A DNA stretch of 64,000 nucleotides from Oceanobacter sp045430275 (GTDB taxonomy: Bacteria > Pseudomonadota > Gammaproteobacteria > Pseudomonadales > Oceanobacteraceae), in contig JAILXU010000009.1 in the NCBI GenBank assembly GCA_045430275.1, forward strand, positions 113,379 to 177,378, given 5' to 3'. The position numbers and the translations under genes are program-made. Within the stretch, counting starts at the first letter, position 1, and each line of letters begins with the position of its first letter. The notes beneath the pieces were generated by a model that saw only the letters and a list, made by a program, of their open reading frames with translations, ran no database searches and was not told the DNA's origin. Shown piece by piece: positions 17,475-25,176 of this stretch.

Positions 17475-18409
17475 GGCTGTTGCTGGCGCAGTTTGCGGAT
17501 TTTCATCTGGGTCTGGTGGTGCCAGAAAGTGGCGATCAGGGAACCCGAAATATTGTGCCAGACACTGAACAGTGCGGCAGGTAAAGCCGCGGCCGGTGTG
17601 AAGAAATTGAGTGCAAGCGCTGCCCCCAGTCCCGAGTTCTGCATGCCGACTTCAATGGCAATGGTACGGGACTGGACGATGGTCAGACCCCGCCAGCGGG
17701 CAAGCCAGTAACCGAGGGTCAAGCCGCTCAGGTTGTGCAGAATAACAGCACTGGCAGCGATCACGCCCATAGTAGCAATTTCATCCGCGTTCAACGCAAC
17801 AATAATGGCCAGAATAGCGAGAATCGCCGCACTGGCGATATTGGGTAAATGTGCATTCAGGCTGCGGCCCAGATCAGGCAAATAACGATTACACAGCACG
17901 CCGCCCGCAACCGGTAATAAAACCAGCTTGGCAATGGTGAACAGCATGGCCAGCTTATCCAGAGTAACCAGCTCACCGGCGTAAAAAATCAGCAGCCAGG
18001 GCGTCAGTACAATGCCCCACAGCGTGGACAGCAAGGTCATGCTGACGGACAGGGCGACGTCACCGCCTGCCAGAAATGTCATGACGTTGGACGCGGTGCC
18101 GCCAGCACAGGCCCCAACCAGTATGAGTCCTATGGCCAGGTCATCGGGAAGTTGCAGTGCCAGGGCAATCAGCCAGGCAACCAGAGGCATGACCAGGAAC
18201 TGCAAGACCACACCCAGTGCGATGGCATCCGGTTTGCGCCAGACGCGTTGGAAGTCTTGCCAGCGCAGTGTCAGGCCCATGCAGAACATAATGAGCACCA
18301 GCAGCGGGATGACAGCTCCTTTCCAGCCAATGAGTGGCTGAGGATCGTTCCAGGCCAGGAGGCTGATGCCGATGGCCAGAACGGGGAAAAAACGCTGAAG
18401 AGAAAGCAT
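17456..18409 (-). CDS. Bile acid:sodium symporter (BASS) family transporter
   Basis: 317 residues from ATG 18409, with GGAG eight bases upstream. It is very hydrophobic, with about nine or ten membrane helices. The conserved GACAGGTASNVMTFLAGGDVALSV and the later EVGMQNSGLGAALA are the two crossing, sodium-binding regions of BASS proteins. Substrates in bacteria include organic anions and keto acids, so the specificity cannot be read from sequence. The C-terminal tail is Gln-rich and overlaps the end of the methyltransferase gene. A flavin reductase-like gene is divergent from it. Confidence 0.87.
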   Translation of the reverse strand: MLSLQRFFPVLAIGISLLAWNDPQPLIGWKGAVIPLLVLIMFCMGLTLRWQDFQRVWRKPDAIALGVVLQFLVMPLVAWLIALALQLPDDLAIGLILVGACAGGTASNVMTFLAGGDVALSVSMTLLSTLWGIVLTPWLLIFYAGELVTLDKLAMLFTIAKLVLLPVAGGVLCNRYLPDLGRSLNAHLPNIASAAILAILAIIVALNADEIATMGVIAASAVILHNLSGLTLGYWLARWRGLTIVQSRTIAIEVGMQNSGLGAALALNFFTPAAALPAALFSVWHNISGSLIATFWHHQTQMKIRKLRQQQPQGCGQ

Positions 18410-18538
18410 TACCGTGCTCCGGTGAATAAAAATAGGGGATGATTGACGCAACTATTATGCCGACATCTGCTGTTAGGCTGAAGTTCGCTGTTAATACGGC
18501 GGCGAGCCATGTTCATCAAGAATGGGAGAAAGAACACA

Positions 18539-19153
18539 ATGCATCTGGATTTTAACGATATGACGGGCACTGAGCGGTATTTTTTGCTGACTCAATCGGT
18601 GTTGCCTCGCCCGATTGCCTGGGTCATGACAGAGCAGCAAGGTGGCAGCATGAATCTGGCGCCGTATTCTTTCTTTGCGCCTGTGTGCTCTGATCCTGCG
18701 ACGCTGGTGGTGTCGATGGGGCATAAGCCGGGCGGCGAAGAAAAAGACAGTTATGCGAACCTGAAGCGTACCGGACACTGTGTGGTACACATTCCTGCGG
18801 TGGCGAATATTGATGCGGTTAATCAGAGTTCGGCAACCTGGCCTGCGGACGTCAGCGAGGTTGAAGAGCTGGGGCTGTCATTGAGTCCATTTACTGAGGG
18901 TGGATTACCGCGCTTGAGCGATGCTGAAATTGCGTTCGCGTGTGAATTTCAGCAAGAAGTGACTCTCGGTCCTGGTCAGCAGCACATTGTCTTTCTGACG
19001 GTGAATCATATGTACGTTGCGGATGCTTGTGTCGAACAGGATGCAAAGGGGCGGCAGAAGATCAATCCAGAAGTTGTGAACCCTCTGGCCCGACTGGGGG
19101 CGACAGAATATGCCGCCCTGGGCGAGTTATTAAGCCGAGCCAGACCAAAGTAA
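18539..19153 (+). CDS. Flavin reductase-like (FMN-binding split barrel) protein
   Basis: 204 residues from ATG 18539, with GGAG at 18525-18528. The pattern LTQSVLPRPIAWVMT-E-Q-GG-NLAPYSFF is typical of the flavin reductase-like, FMN-binding split-barrel family, as are LVVSMGHKPGGEEKDSYANL and the later NP(L)ARLG. Such proteins bind FMN and may be oxidoreductases; the electron acceptor is unknown. Only five bases separate its stop from the feoB stop on the other strand. Confidence 0.82.
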   Translation: MHLDFNDMTGTERYFLLTQSVLPRPIAWVMTEQQGGSMNLAPYSFFAPVCSDPATLVVSMGHKPGGEEKDSYANLKRTGHCVVHIPAVANIDAVNQSSATWPADVSEVEELGLSLSPFTEGGLPRLSDAEIAFACEFQQEVTLGPGQQHIVFLTVNHMYVADACVEQDAKGRQKINPEVVNPLARLGATEYAALGELLSRARPK

Positions 19154-19158
19154 GCACG

Positions 19159-21456
19159 TCAGTCAATGGCTGTTAATGGAATCAGACGCTCATCACGCTT
19201 GCGAGCATGACGTTTCATTAATGTCAGGGAGCCTGTCACAAAGGCTCCCGCGCCCAGTAACCACAAGCTGGAGCTGAGTGGGTGCTGACTCCAGCTACCC
19301 ACCTGATACACCACCAGTGCTGCGCTGTACGCCACACCGGTACTCCAGCCCGCGACAAACAACATCCATTTGCTACCGGCTTCGCGCACCATGGCTCCCA
19401 GCGTTGCAACACAGGGTGTGTACAGCAGAATAAATACCAGGTAGGAAAACGCCGCCAGTTGCCCGCCAAACAGCGTTTCCATGGCGGTGAATGTACTTTG
19501 GCTAACGCCTTGCTCTTCGGTCTGGTCGGCACTGATCAGACTCATGCCCAGAGGATCAAGCAGGCTATCGGCCAACCCGGACAGGTTTTCTGGCAAGGTC
19601 ATGACGGCATCAGTGAGGTCTTGCAGTAAATCGTAGTCATCGTCAGCAGAGGCTGTCGGGCTGTACAAGGCGTCCAGAGTACCTACAACGGCTTCTTTGG
19701 CAAAAATGCCAGTGATTACTCCCACCGTGGCAGGCCAGTTGTCTTCAGCAACGCCAATGGGTGCCAGAACCGGTGTGGCGGCCTGAGCCAGATTGGACAG
19801 TACGGAGTTTTCATTATTCTCGTTACCAAAAGAGCCATCTGAGCCAATGGAGTTCAGAAAGCTGAGTACCGTGACCACGATAACGATGGTTTTACCCGCA
19901 CGAGTGATAAATGAACGCAGTCGTTCCCAGGTTTTAATCAGCACACTTTTGGTATTGGGAATATGATACGCCGGTAATTCCATAATAAAGGGCGTCAGTT
20001 CGGGTTTGAATAGCGTGTTTTTCAGAGCCAGACCCGTTAGCAGAGCGATAACAATGCCGGTGATATACAGCAGAAACACAATGCTGGCTCCGTTGCTGCT
20101 GAAAAATGCGGCAGAAAAAAGGGCAAATACGGACAATCTGGCACCGCATGACATAAAGGGCGACATGGCAATTGTCAGCAAGCGGTCTTTTTCGGTATCC
20201 ATGGTTCGGGCTGCCATAACCGCAGGCACATTGCAGCCAAATCCAACGATCAATGGCACAAAGGATTTACCTGGAAGCCCTACCGTGCGCATTAGTCGAT
20301 CCATCACAAAGGCTGCACGGGCCATATAACCAGAGTCTTCAATTAAAGACAGAAACAGATATAAGGAACCGATGATGGGAATAAACGTTGCCACCAGTTG
20401 AATGCCACCGCCAATACCGTCTGCCAGCAGAGTGCTTATCCATTGAGGTATGCCGACGCTTTCCATCAGAAAACGAGGCCCCTCGACAAACAGGCTGTTC
20501 GCCGCAATATCGAAGAAATCGATAAAGGCTCCGCCAACATTGATGGCGAATAAAAACATGAGGTACATCACAAAAAAGAAAAAAGGCAAACCCAGCCAGC
20601 GGTTAAGCACCCAATTGTCGATTGTTTCTGTCAGCGATGTCCCGACATCCTGAATGGACATTGATTTTTGTACAATGTGCTGGATTGCTTCATAACGGCT
20701 GTTGGCAATTAATACATCAATGGGATGGCCTTGCTGCGTTTCAATATCCTGGCGTAATTGCTGTGCTCGTTCACGCAGTTGTTGATGAAATTCAGATGGG
20801 TGCGCCATGCAACCATCCCATTCACCTTCCAGTGCCCGTACAGACATCCAGCGCGGATTGGTCTGGTTATTCCCCAAAAGACCACTCAGGGTATCAATTG
20901 CTTGCTGTATTTGAGGCTGATGACGCCATACGGGTGCCGCAACGGCTTGATGTTCCAGTTGTTGCTGAAGGGTCTGCAGTAATGTATCCAGGCCAGAGCC
21001 GGTGGCTGCGATAATAGGGACAACAGGAACACCCAGTGCATCGGATAAGGCGGGAATATCAATTGTTATGCCTTCACGTTCTGCAACGTCCAGCATGTTA
21101 ATGGCACAAATAACCGGTGCACCCATATCCAGCAATTGAGTGGTCAGAAATAGATTACGTTCCAGATTGCTGCCATCAATAATGTTGACGACCAGATCAG
21201 CCTCACCCGTCAGGACAAACTCGCGGGCGATGCGCTCATCCTGGGATATATCGTCACTTTGTGCATCCAGTGCGTAGGTGCCTGGCAGATCCACCAGAAT
21301 ATGTTCCTGGTGGTTCAGGTGGATGGCCCCTTCTTTCTTTTCAACCGTCACCCCCGGCCAGTTGCCGACGACCTGGCGAGTGCCAGTTAGCTGGTTGAAA
21401 AGTGTGGTCTTGCCACAGTTAGGGTTGCCTATAAGGCCAATAGTGGCTGGTTTCAT
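19159..21456 (-). CDS. feoB: Ferrous iron transporter FeoB
   Basis: 765 residues. FeoB is the inner-membrane Fe2+ uptake protein with a G-protein-like cytosolic domain. At the N-terminus are G1 GNPNCGKTTLFN, the G3 block DLPGTYAL and G4 NMLD, then a helical GDI-like region (about 170-270) and two gate repeats. Membrane helices carry MSCGARLSVFALF and YTPCVATLGAMVREAG, the cysteine-bearing gate motifs. A soluble insert lies near 540-660. It overlaps feoA by four bases (ATGA). Confidence 0.97.
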   Translation of the reverse strand: MKPATIGLIGNPNCGKTTLFNQLTGTRQVVGNWPGVTVEKKEGAIHLNHQEHILVDLPGTYALDAQSDDISQDERIAREFVLTGEADLVVNIIDGSNLERNLFLTTQLLDMGAPVICAINMLDVAEREGITIDIPALSDALGVPVVPIIAATGSGLDTLLQTLQQQLEHQAVAAPVWRHQPQIQQAIDTLSGLLGNNQTNPRWMSVRALEGEWDGCMAHPSEFHQQLRERAQQLRQDIETQQGHPIDVLIANSRYEAIQHIVQKSMSIQDVGTSLTETIDNWVLNRWLGLPFFFFVMYLMFLFAINVGGAFIDFFDIAANSLFVEGPRFLMESVGIPQWISTLLADGIGGGIQLVATFIPIIGSLYLFLSLIEDSGYMARAAFVMDRLMRTVGLPGKSFVPLIVGFGCNVPAVMAARTMDTEKDRLLTIAMSPFMSCGARLSVFALFSAAFFSSNGASIVFLLYITGIVIALLTGLALKNTLFKPELTPFIMELPAYHIPNTKSVLIKTWERLRSFITRAGKTIVIVVTVLSFLNSIGSDGSFGNENNENSVLSNLAQAATPVLAPIGVAEDNWPATVGVITGIFAKEAVVGTLDALYSPTASADDDYDLLQDLTDAVMTLPENLSGLADSLLDPLGMSLISADQTEEQGVSQSTFTAMETLFGGQLAAFSYLVFILLYTPCVATLGAMVREAGSKWMLFVAGWSTGVAYSAALVVYQVGSWSQHPLSSSLWLLGAGAFVTGSLTLMKRHARKRDERLIPLTAID

Positions 21457-21695
21457 AAAGGATTCGGAGTGACAACAAGGATGGCCGCTTCCTGGCTTCT
21501 CAGGCTGACTGAGGTGCCTCTCAGCTTGATGTGTATAGGGTCTCCCAGAGGGGCGACCCGGAGAATAGTGACCAGAGTGCCGGGCATGATCCCCATTGCC
21601 AGCATTTTACGGCGCAATTGTGGATGAGCCTGGGTAAAACCGGTAATGGTGGCAGACTCGCCAATGGCGATATCTCGAAGTGTTGTTGATGTCAT
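21453..21695 (-). CDS. feoA: Ferrous iron transport accessory protein FeoA
   Basis: 80 residues with an SH3-like fold. FeoA supports FeoB activity at the cytoplasmic face. The pattern LAMGIMPGTLVTILRVAPLGDPIHIKLRG-SLRSQEA is the family core. It is the first gene of the feoAB operon and its stop overlaps the feoB start. A Fur box lies 30-50 bases upstream of the ATG. No feoC gene is present. Confidence 0.95.
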   Translation of the reverse strand: MTSTTLRDIAIGESATITGFTQAHPQLRRKMLAMGIMPGTLVTILRVAPLGDPIHIKLRGTSVSLRSQEAAILVVTPNPL

Positions 21696-22131
21696 GCTAC
21701 GGCTGTCGGTTGGTGTATGAATTGGATGATAATGTTTATCATTTGTTATTGCAACCGACGCCTGAGTTCAGAGAGTGGCTGAGTGGTGATACGTTTTGAC
21801 ACGATCTTAACGAGCCGTTACATAAGTTAGTATATTCGTTACATATTCAGGCGCGAGAAAAGCCGGGGTGGTTTTATTACTCTGGATGACATTATTTATG
21901 ATGCTGCATTTGTTCTGGATAGCTGTTGTTTCACTGGCTGTGGTTTTTATGCAGTCTGCCCCGGATTTCCATGAGTGCCAGCCAATGTGAGTAGAGGTCT
22001 CGGATCGGGTCATCCTTTATAATCACCTTGTCGTTATTTTACAGCAGTCAACCAAAGCCGTGTTCGACTAACCTATAGTGTATCAATTATATAAAATACT
22101 TGGATAAAACCAGAAACCTGGTTTAATATTA
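21696..22131. other. Non-coding interval between feoA and the MvaT-like gene
   Basis: This stretch holds the feoAB control region (Fur box at 21725-21743) and then AT-rich sequence that probably contains the promoter of the MvaT-like gene. A short hairpin AAACCAG/CTGGTTT sits at 22107-22124. I see no convincing protein gene before the small frame that starts at 22132. Confidence 0.5.
21725..21743 (-). promoter_or_regulatory. Fur box upstream of feoAB
   Basis: TGATAAT-G-TTTATCA (21727-21741) is a 7-1-7 Fur-type inverted repeat with a single mismatch between the arms. It is about 32 bases upstream of the feoA ATG. Iron-dependent repression of feoAB by Fur fits both the sequence and what is known of feo operons. 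Confidence 0.75.
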
Positions 22132-22263
22132 ATGAAAGCATTGTTCTATGCCCGTGTTGCTGATTCCTTTCAGCAGCGCAACAGTTTAATTCATAAAATG
22201 AATGAAGGTATGATCCGGCAAAATGTTTCATTTGTCGAAACTCCTTTTTCAAGCAAGATGTAG
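22132..22263 (+). CDS. Possible 43-codon small ORF upstream of the MvaT-like gene
   Basis: An ATG at 22132 opens a 43-residue frame (beginning MKALFYARVADSF) that ends in TAG at 22261-22263, eight bases before the start of the next gene. The stop overlaps the Shine-Dalgarno of that gene, which would allow coupling or an attenuation-like control. There is no good ribosome site before its ATG, and no family is recognised. It could be an untranslated leader instead. Confidence 0.25.
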   Translation: MKALFYARVADSFQQRNSLIHKMNEGMIRQNVSFVETPFSSKM

Positions 22264-22271
22264 AGGTGAAC

Positions 22272-22730
22272 GTGAGCGTCTTAAATACCGATATCGATAA
22301 ACAAATCGAACAACATCAGTTGAAAATTCAGGAGCTTGAGCGGCTTAAAAAGGATCATGAAAAGAAGCTGGAAGGAATCAAGGAGTTTGATCTCGAAGTT
22401 AAACGCCTGTGTAACCAGCGCAGCCTGACAGAAGCAGAGCTTTATGTTTCTCGTGCAGACCAGATTGAAGCCTGGATTCTGGATATGGCAAAACAGGAAG
22501 CCCCTGGCAGTATTTATATTAACCTGAAAAAACACTTTGAGCGTGCTATTGCTCGCGGTGGCAAGAAAGAAAAGAAAAGCTCTCTGCCGAAGCCAAAGCT
22601 GGCAGTAGGCACTTATCGTAATCCGGCAACCAATGAAGCGGTTGAGAAGATCAAGCGTAACCCTCGCCAATTGGACGAGTGGATTCGTGAATACGGTATG
22701 GAAGTGGTTAAAACCTGGAAAGAATCCTGA
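22272..22730 (+). CDS. MvaT-like H-NS family nucleoid protein
   Basis: 152 residues from GTG 22272; GAGG at 22263-22266 is properly spaced for it, while a GTG at 22266 has none. The first half is a coiled coil (DKQIEQHQLKIQELERLKKDHEKKLEGI) for oligomerisation. The C-terminal YRNPATNEAVEKIKRNPRQLDEWIREYG resembles the DNA-binding end of MvaT/MvaU (YKNPxTGE...LxEW...YG), and a Lys-rich linker joins the two. Members silence AT-rich, often foreign, DNA. The leader is itself AT-rich, as expected if the gene controls itself. Confidence 0.72.
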   Translation: MSVLNTDIDKQIEQHQLKIQELERLKKDHEKKLEGIKEFDLEVKRLCNQRSLTEAELYVSRADQIEAWILDMAKQEAPGSIYINLKKHFERAIARGGKKEKKSSLPKPKLAVGTYRNPATNEAVEKIKRNPRQLDEWIREYGMEVVKTWKES

Positions 22731-22748
22731 TAGGTTTCCGGTTTTGAA

Positions 22749-22780
22749 AGAGGTTGCCGGTATTGGATGCTGGCAACTCT
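22749..22780 (+). terminator. Possible terminator after the MvaT-like gene
   Basis: AGAG-G-TTGCC (22749-22758) pairs with GGCAACTCT (22772-22780) with one bulged base. The T-content afterwards (TGTTTTATC) is modest and displaced, so this is a weak call. Confidence 0.35.
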
Positions 22781-22983
22781 TCTGATGTGTTTTATCGCTT
22801 TCCTGCTGCTTCTTTATTGTCCCATCTGATAGTCGATTTTCTCGAATCGTTTCCTGCTAATCCCTTAGCGTATTTTTGACAATATTTCTTTGTATATTGC
22901 GCCCATATCTGGAACAGGTTTGTGCCACCTTCACGGTAATGACAGATGTTCGGAATAGTGTTTGGGGCGGGTTGCAGATGAAG

Positions 22984-23019
22984 AAAAAACACAATGGGTG
23001 CTTTTGAAAACACCCACTG
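22984..23019 (-). terminator. Intrinsic terminator of rnb
   Basis: On the minus strand CAGTGGGTG pairs with CACCCATTG (9 bp with one G-U) and is followed by TGTTTTTTC. It lies 12 bases after the rnb stop codon. Confidence 0.8.
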
Positions 23020-23030
23020 TGAGTGTGGTA

Positions 23031-24953
23031 TTACGCTAATACAAAGCGCAACTGACGTTTTGCGGCATCAACTTCCTGAATTTTAACATTCAGAACCTGG
23101 CCAATATCAAAGCGCTCATCGCCTTTTGTATGGCTCATGCTCTTACTGTCGAACGTCCATTTTCCTTTCGCCTTACGACGATCAACCTGACCTTCAATAC
23201 CATACTCTTCCAGACGCACGGTCATTTGCTGAGAGGTCGCATGGACAATCACGGCTGACAATGTCCGGGTTTGATCCTGCTGCTGCAACCAATCCAGTTT
23301 CATCCAGAACTCAGCTTGTGATGCAGCAATGCGAGCGCGAGACTGGCGCTCTTGCAAGGCTTGCAGCTCATCCTGTGAAATAGCAGGCGGTGTTTCACCA
23401 TCCAGCAGAGCAGAAATAATGCGATGGATCATCAGATCGTTGTATTTCCGCAGGGGAGACGTCACGGTCGTGTAGTGAGCAAAACCAAGTCCCATATGAG
23501 GGTTGGCTTCCAGCGACAGACGGCTACGATCCATCTGGCGGCCCATGATGGCCCGCAATGCGAGAGGAGACTCTGTGGTATTGGCTTGTCCAACCAATGT
23601 GACGAAGTCTTCCAGAGATTTGATCTTGGGCTTGTAATCCAGTTGTGCCTGTTCCCGAATGAGGCTGGTGATATCACCGATGCGTTCGGTACGGAAGCCA
23701 CCATGAGTCACAAAGAACCCCTGCTCCTGTTGAGCCAGCCACTCGGCAGACGCCTTGTTGCAAGCCAGCATGCATTCCTCAACCAGACGATGAGCATCGT
23801 TGCGCTCAAGACGCATGATGTCTTCGGCCTTGCCGTTGGCGTTCAGAACCAAACGGTAATCCGGGCGTTCTTCCATCACGATGTGATGTTCGGCGCGGTA
23901 GCTGGCCAATGCTCGAGAACACTGATGCAAGGTTTTCAGGTGATCGTGCAGTGCCGGTGCGATGTCATCACTGGCATCGGTTTCCAACAGCTGGCTGACC
24001 GCCTGATAACTGAGCTTGCCCTGACTCTTGATCGTGGCTTTGGTCAGGTTCGTCGCGGTTACATCGCCGGATGAGGTGACATCCAGTTGAATAACCAGTG
24101 CCAGACGCTGTTCGCCTTCCTGCAGAGAGCAGAGTGTTTCAGAGACAGCAGCGGGCAACATCGGCAACATCAGGTTCGGGAAGTACGCTGATGTGGCGCG
24201 TTGACGGGCCTGTTCATTCAGAGCGCTGGTCGCCGGGATTACCGCCGCCGGATCGGCGATGGCAATGTGCAATTTCCAGCCATCTTCTGCTGGCTCTGCA
24301 TAGAGTGCATCGTCCAGATCGCGTGTACTGCTGGCGTCGATGGTGACAAAAGGCAGGGCGGTCAGGTCGGTTCGATTGGCAACGGGTAACGTTTGAGACG
24401 TCAGGCTTTCCAGTTCTTCTTCAATGTCAGTGAAGTCGCTTTCAAGCCCCCATTTCTGACACATAAAGCGAGATTCAATCCCGGCTTCGTCTGGCATGCC
24501 AATGCAGGAGTCAATTTTGGCCTGTGCTCGACCGGAAGGATAAGGATGCTGGCTGATGTGGGCTTTGACCAACAATCCCTCTTTGGCATTCTGGCGGAAC
24601 TTGGGTGGTACAAATATCCAGCGGTTCAGCGCCGGATGATCCGCTTCGATGAAGTGTCCTTTGCCTTTTATGAGATAACGGCCACAAAATTCACCAATTT
24701 CAGTACTGATGAATTGTTCGATCATGGCCTGTTCTTTTTTGTCATCGACCTTGTCAACCCGAAACGCAATGGTATCGCCTGGCAATACCTTTTCCATTTC
24801 TTCGGGAGATAAATAAAACTGCTTGTTATCTTCGGTGACTACAAAGCCGAATCGACCGCTGGTTGCACGCACTTTGCCTTCAAAGCGTGGAATGCTGTCG
24901 TGTATTTCCTGCTTCAGTGTTTGCAGTTGTGAGAGTGCGCTGTTGTCGAGCAT
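23031..24953 (-). CDS. rnb: Exoribonuclease II
   Basis: 640 residues, the size of RNase II (644 in E. coli) rather than RNase R. It degrades single-stranded RNA from the 3' end. Order: N-terminal cold-shock OB folds (GKVRATSGRFGFVVTEDN near 25-43), the RNB catalytic domain with the metal-binding block DASSTRDLDDALY near 205-217, and a C-terminal S1 domain. HYTTVTSPLRKYNDLMIHR is a further hallmark. It is transcribed alone, divergently from phoD and convergently with the MvaT-like gene. Confidence 0.95.
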   Translation of the reverse strand: MLDNSALSQLQTLKQEIHDSIPRFEGKVRATSGRFGFVVTEDNKQFYLSPEEMEKVLPGDTIAFRVDKVDDKKEQAMIEQFISTEIGEFCGRYLIKGKGHFIEADHPALNRWIFVPPKFRQNAKEGLLVKAHISQHPYPSGRAQAKIDSCIGMPDEAGIESRFMCQKWGLESDFTDIEEELESLTSQTLPVANRTDLTALPFVTIDASSTRDLDDALYAEPAEDGWKLHIAIADPAAVIPATSALNEQARQRATSAYFPNLMLPMLPAAVSETLCSLQEGEQRLALVIQLDVTSSGDVTATNLTKATIKSQGKLSYQAVSQLLETDASDDIAPALHDHLKTLHQCSRALASYRAEHHIVMEERPDYRLVLNANGKAEDIMRLERNDAHRLVEECMLACNKASAEWLAQQEQGFFVTHGGFRTERIGDITSLIREQAQLDYKPKIKSLEDFVTLVGQANTTESPLALRAIMGRQMDRSRLSLEANPHMGLGFAHYTTVTSPLRKYNDLMIHRIISALLDGETPPAISQDELQALQERQSRARIAASQAEFWMKLDWLQQQDQTRTLSAVIVHATSQQMTVRLEEYGIEGQVDRRKAKGKWTFDSKSMSHTKGDERFDIGQVLNVKIQEVDAAKRQLRFVLA

Positions 24954-25054
24954 TCGAACAAATCCTGGCCTGTAAAAAAGGTCGTAGAGTTTAATGGAGT
25001 GTTGGCGGTGAGGGAACCTTTCCGTCTTATCCGCCCGCAGGGCATCAATTAATC

Positions 25055-25075
25055 AATATAAATATAAATATAAAT
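25055..25075. repeat. Short AT microsatellite (ATAAAT x3)
   Basis: Three tandem copies of ATAAAT (25058-25075) lie between the divergent rnb and phoD genes. The stretch is AT-rich enough to act as an UP-like or melting region, or to vary in length by slippage. Confidence 0.6.
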
Positions 25076-25123
25076 ACGTTTATTGGATCATTGTGTCTTT
25101 ATATTCATTAGTGTCGAGGTATT

Positions 25124-25143
25124 CTGTCATAAATGGCTGAAAT
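25124..25143 (+). promoter_or_regulatory. Possible Pho box upstream of phoD
   Basis: CTGTCATAAAT is a perfect first half of the PhoB consensus (CTGTCAT-A/T-rich spacer). The following GGCTGAAAT matches the second half only partly and only with shifted spacing. It lies 34-53 bases before the phoD start, a sensible place for PhoB activation. Confidence 0.4.
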
Positions 25144-25176
25144 AATGAGTGCATTCATCAACATTGAGGAATGACC

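Larger units (their letters stand above)
22731..23030. other. Gap between the MvaT-like gene and rnb
   Basis: The two genes are convergent. The gap contains the weak terminator at 22749-22780 and the clear rnb terminator at 22984-23019. The middle part (about 22785-22980) shows nothing I can assign. Confidence 0.5.
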
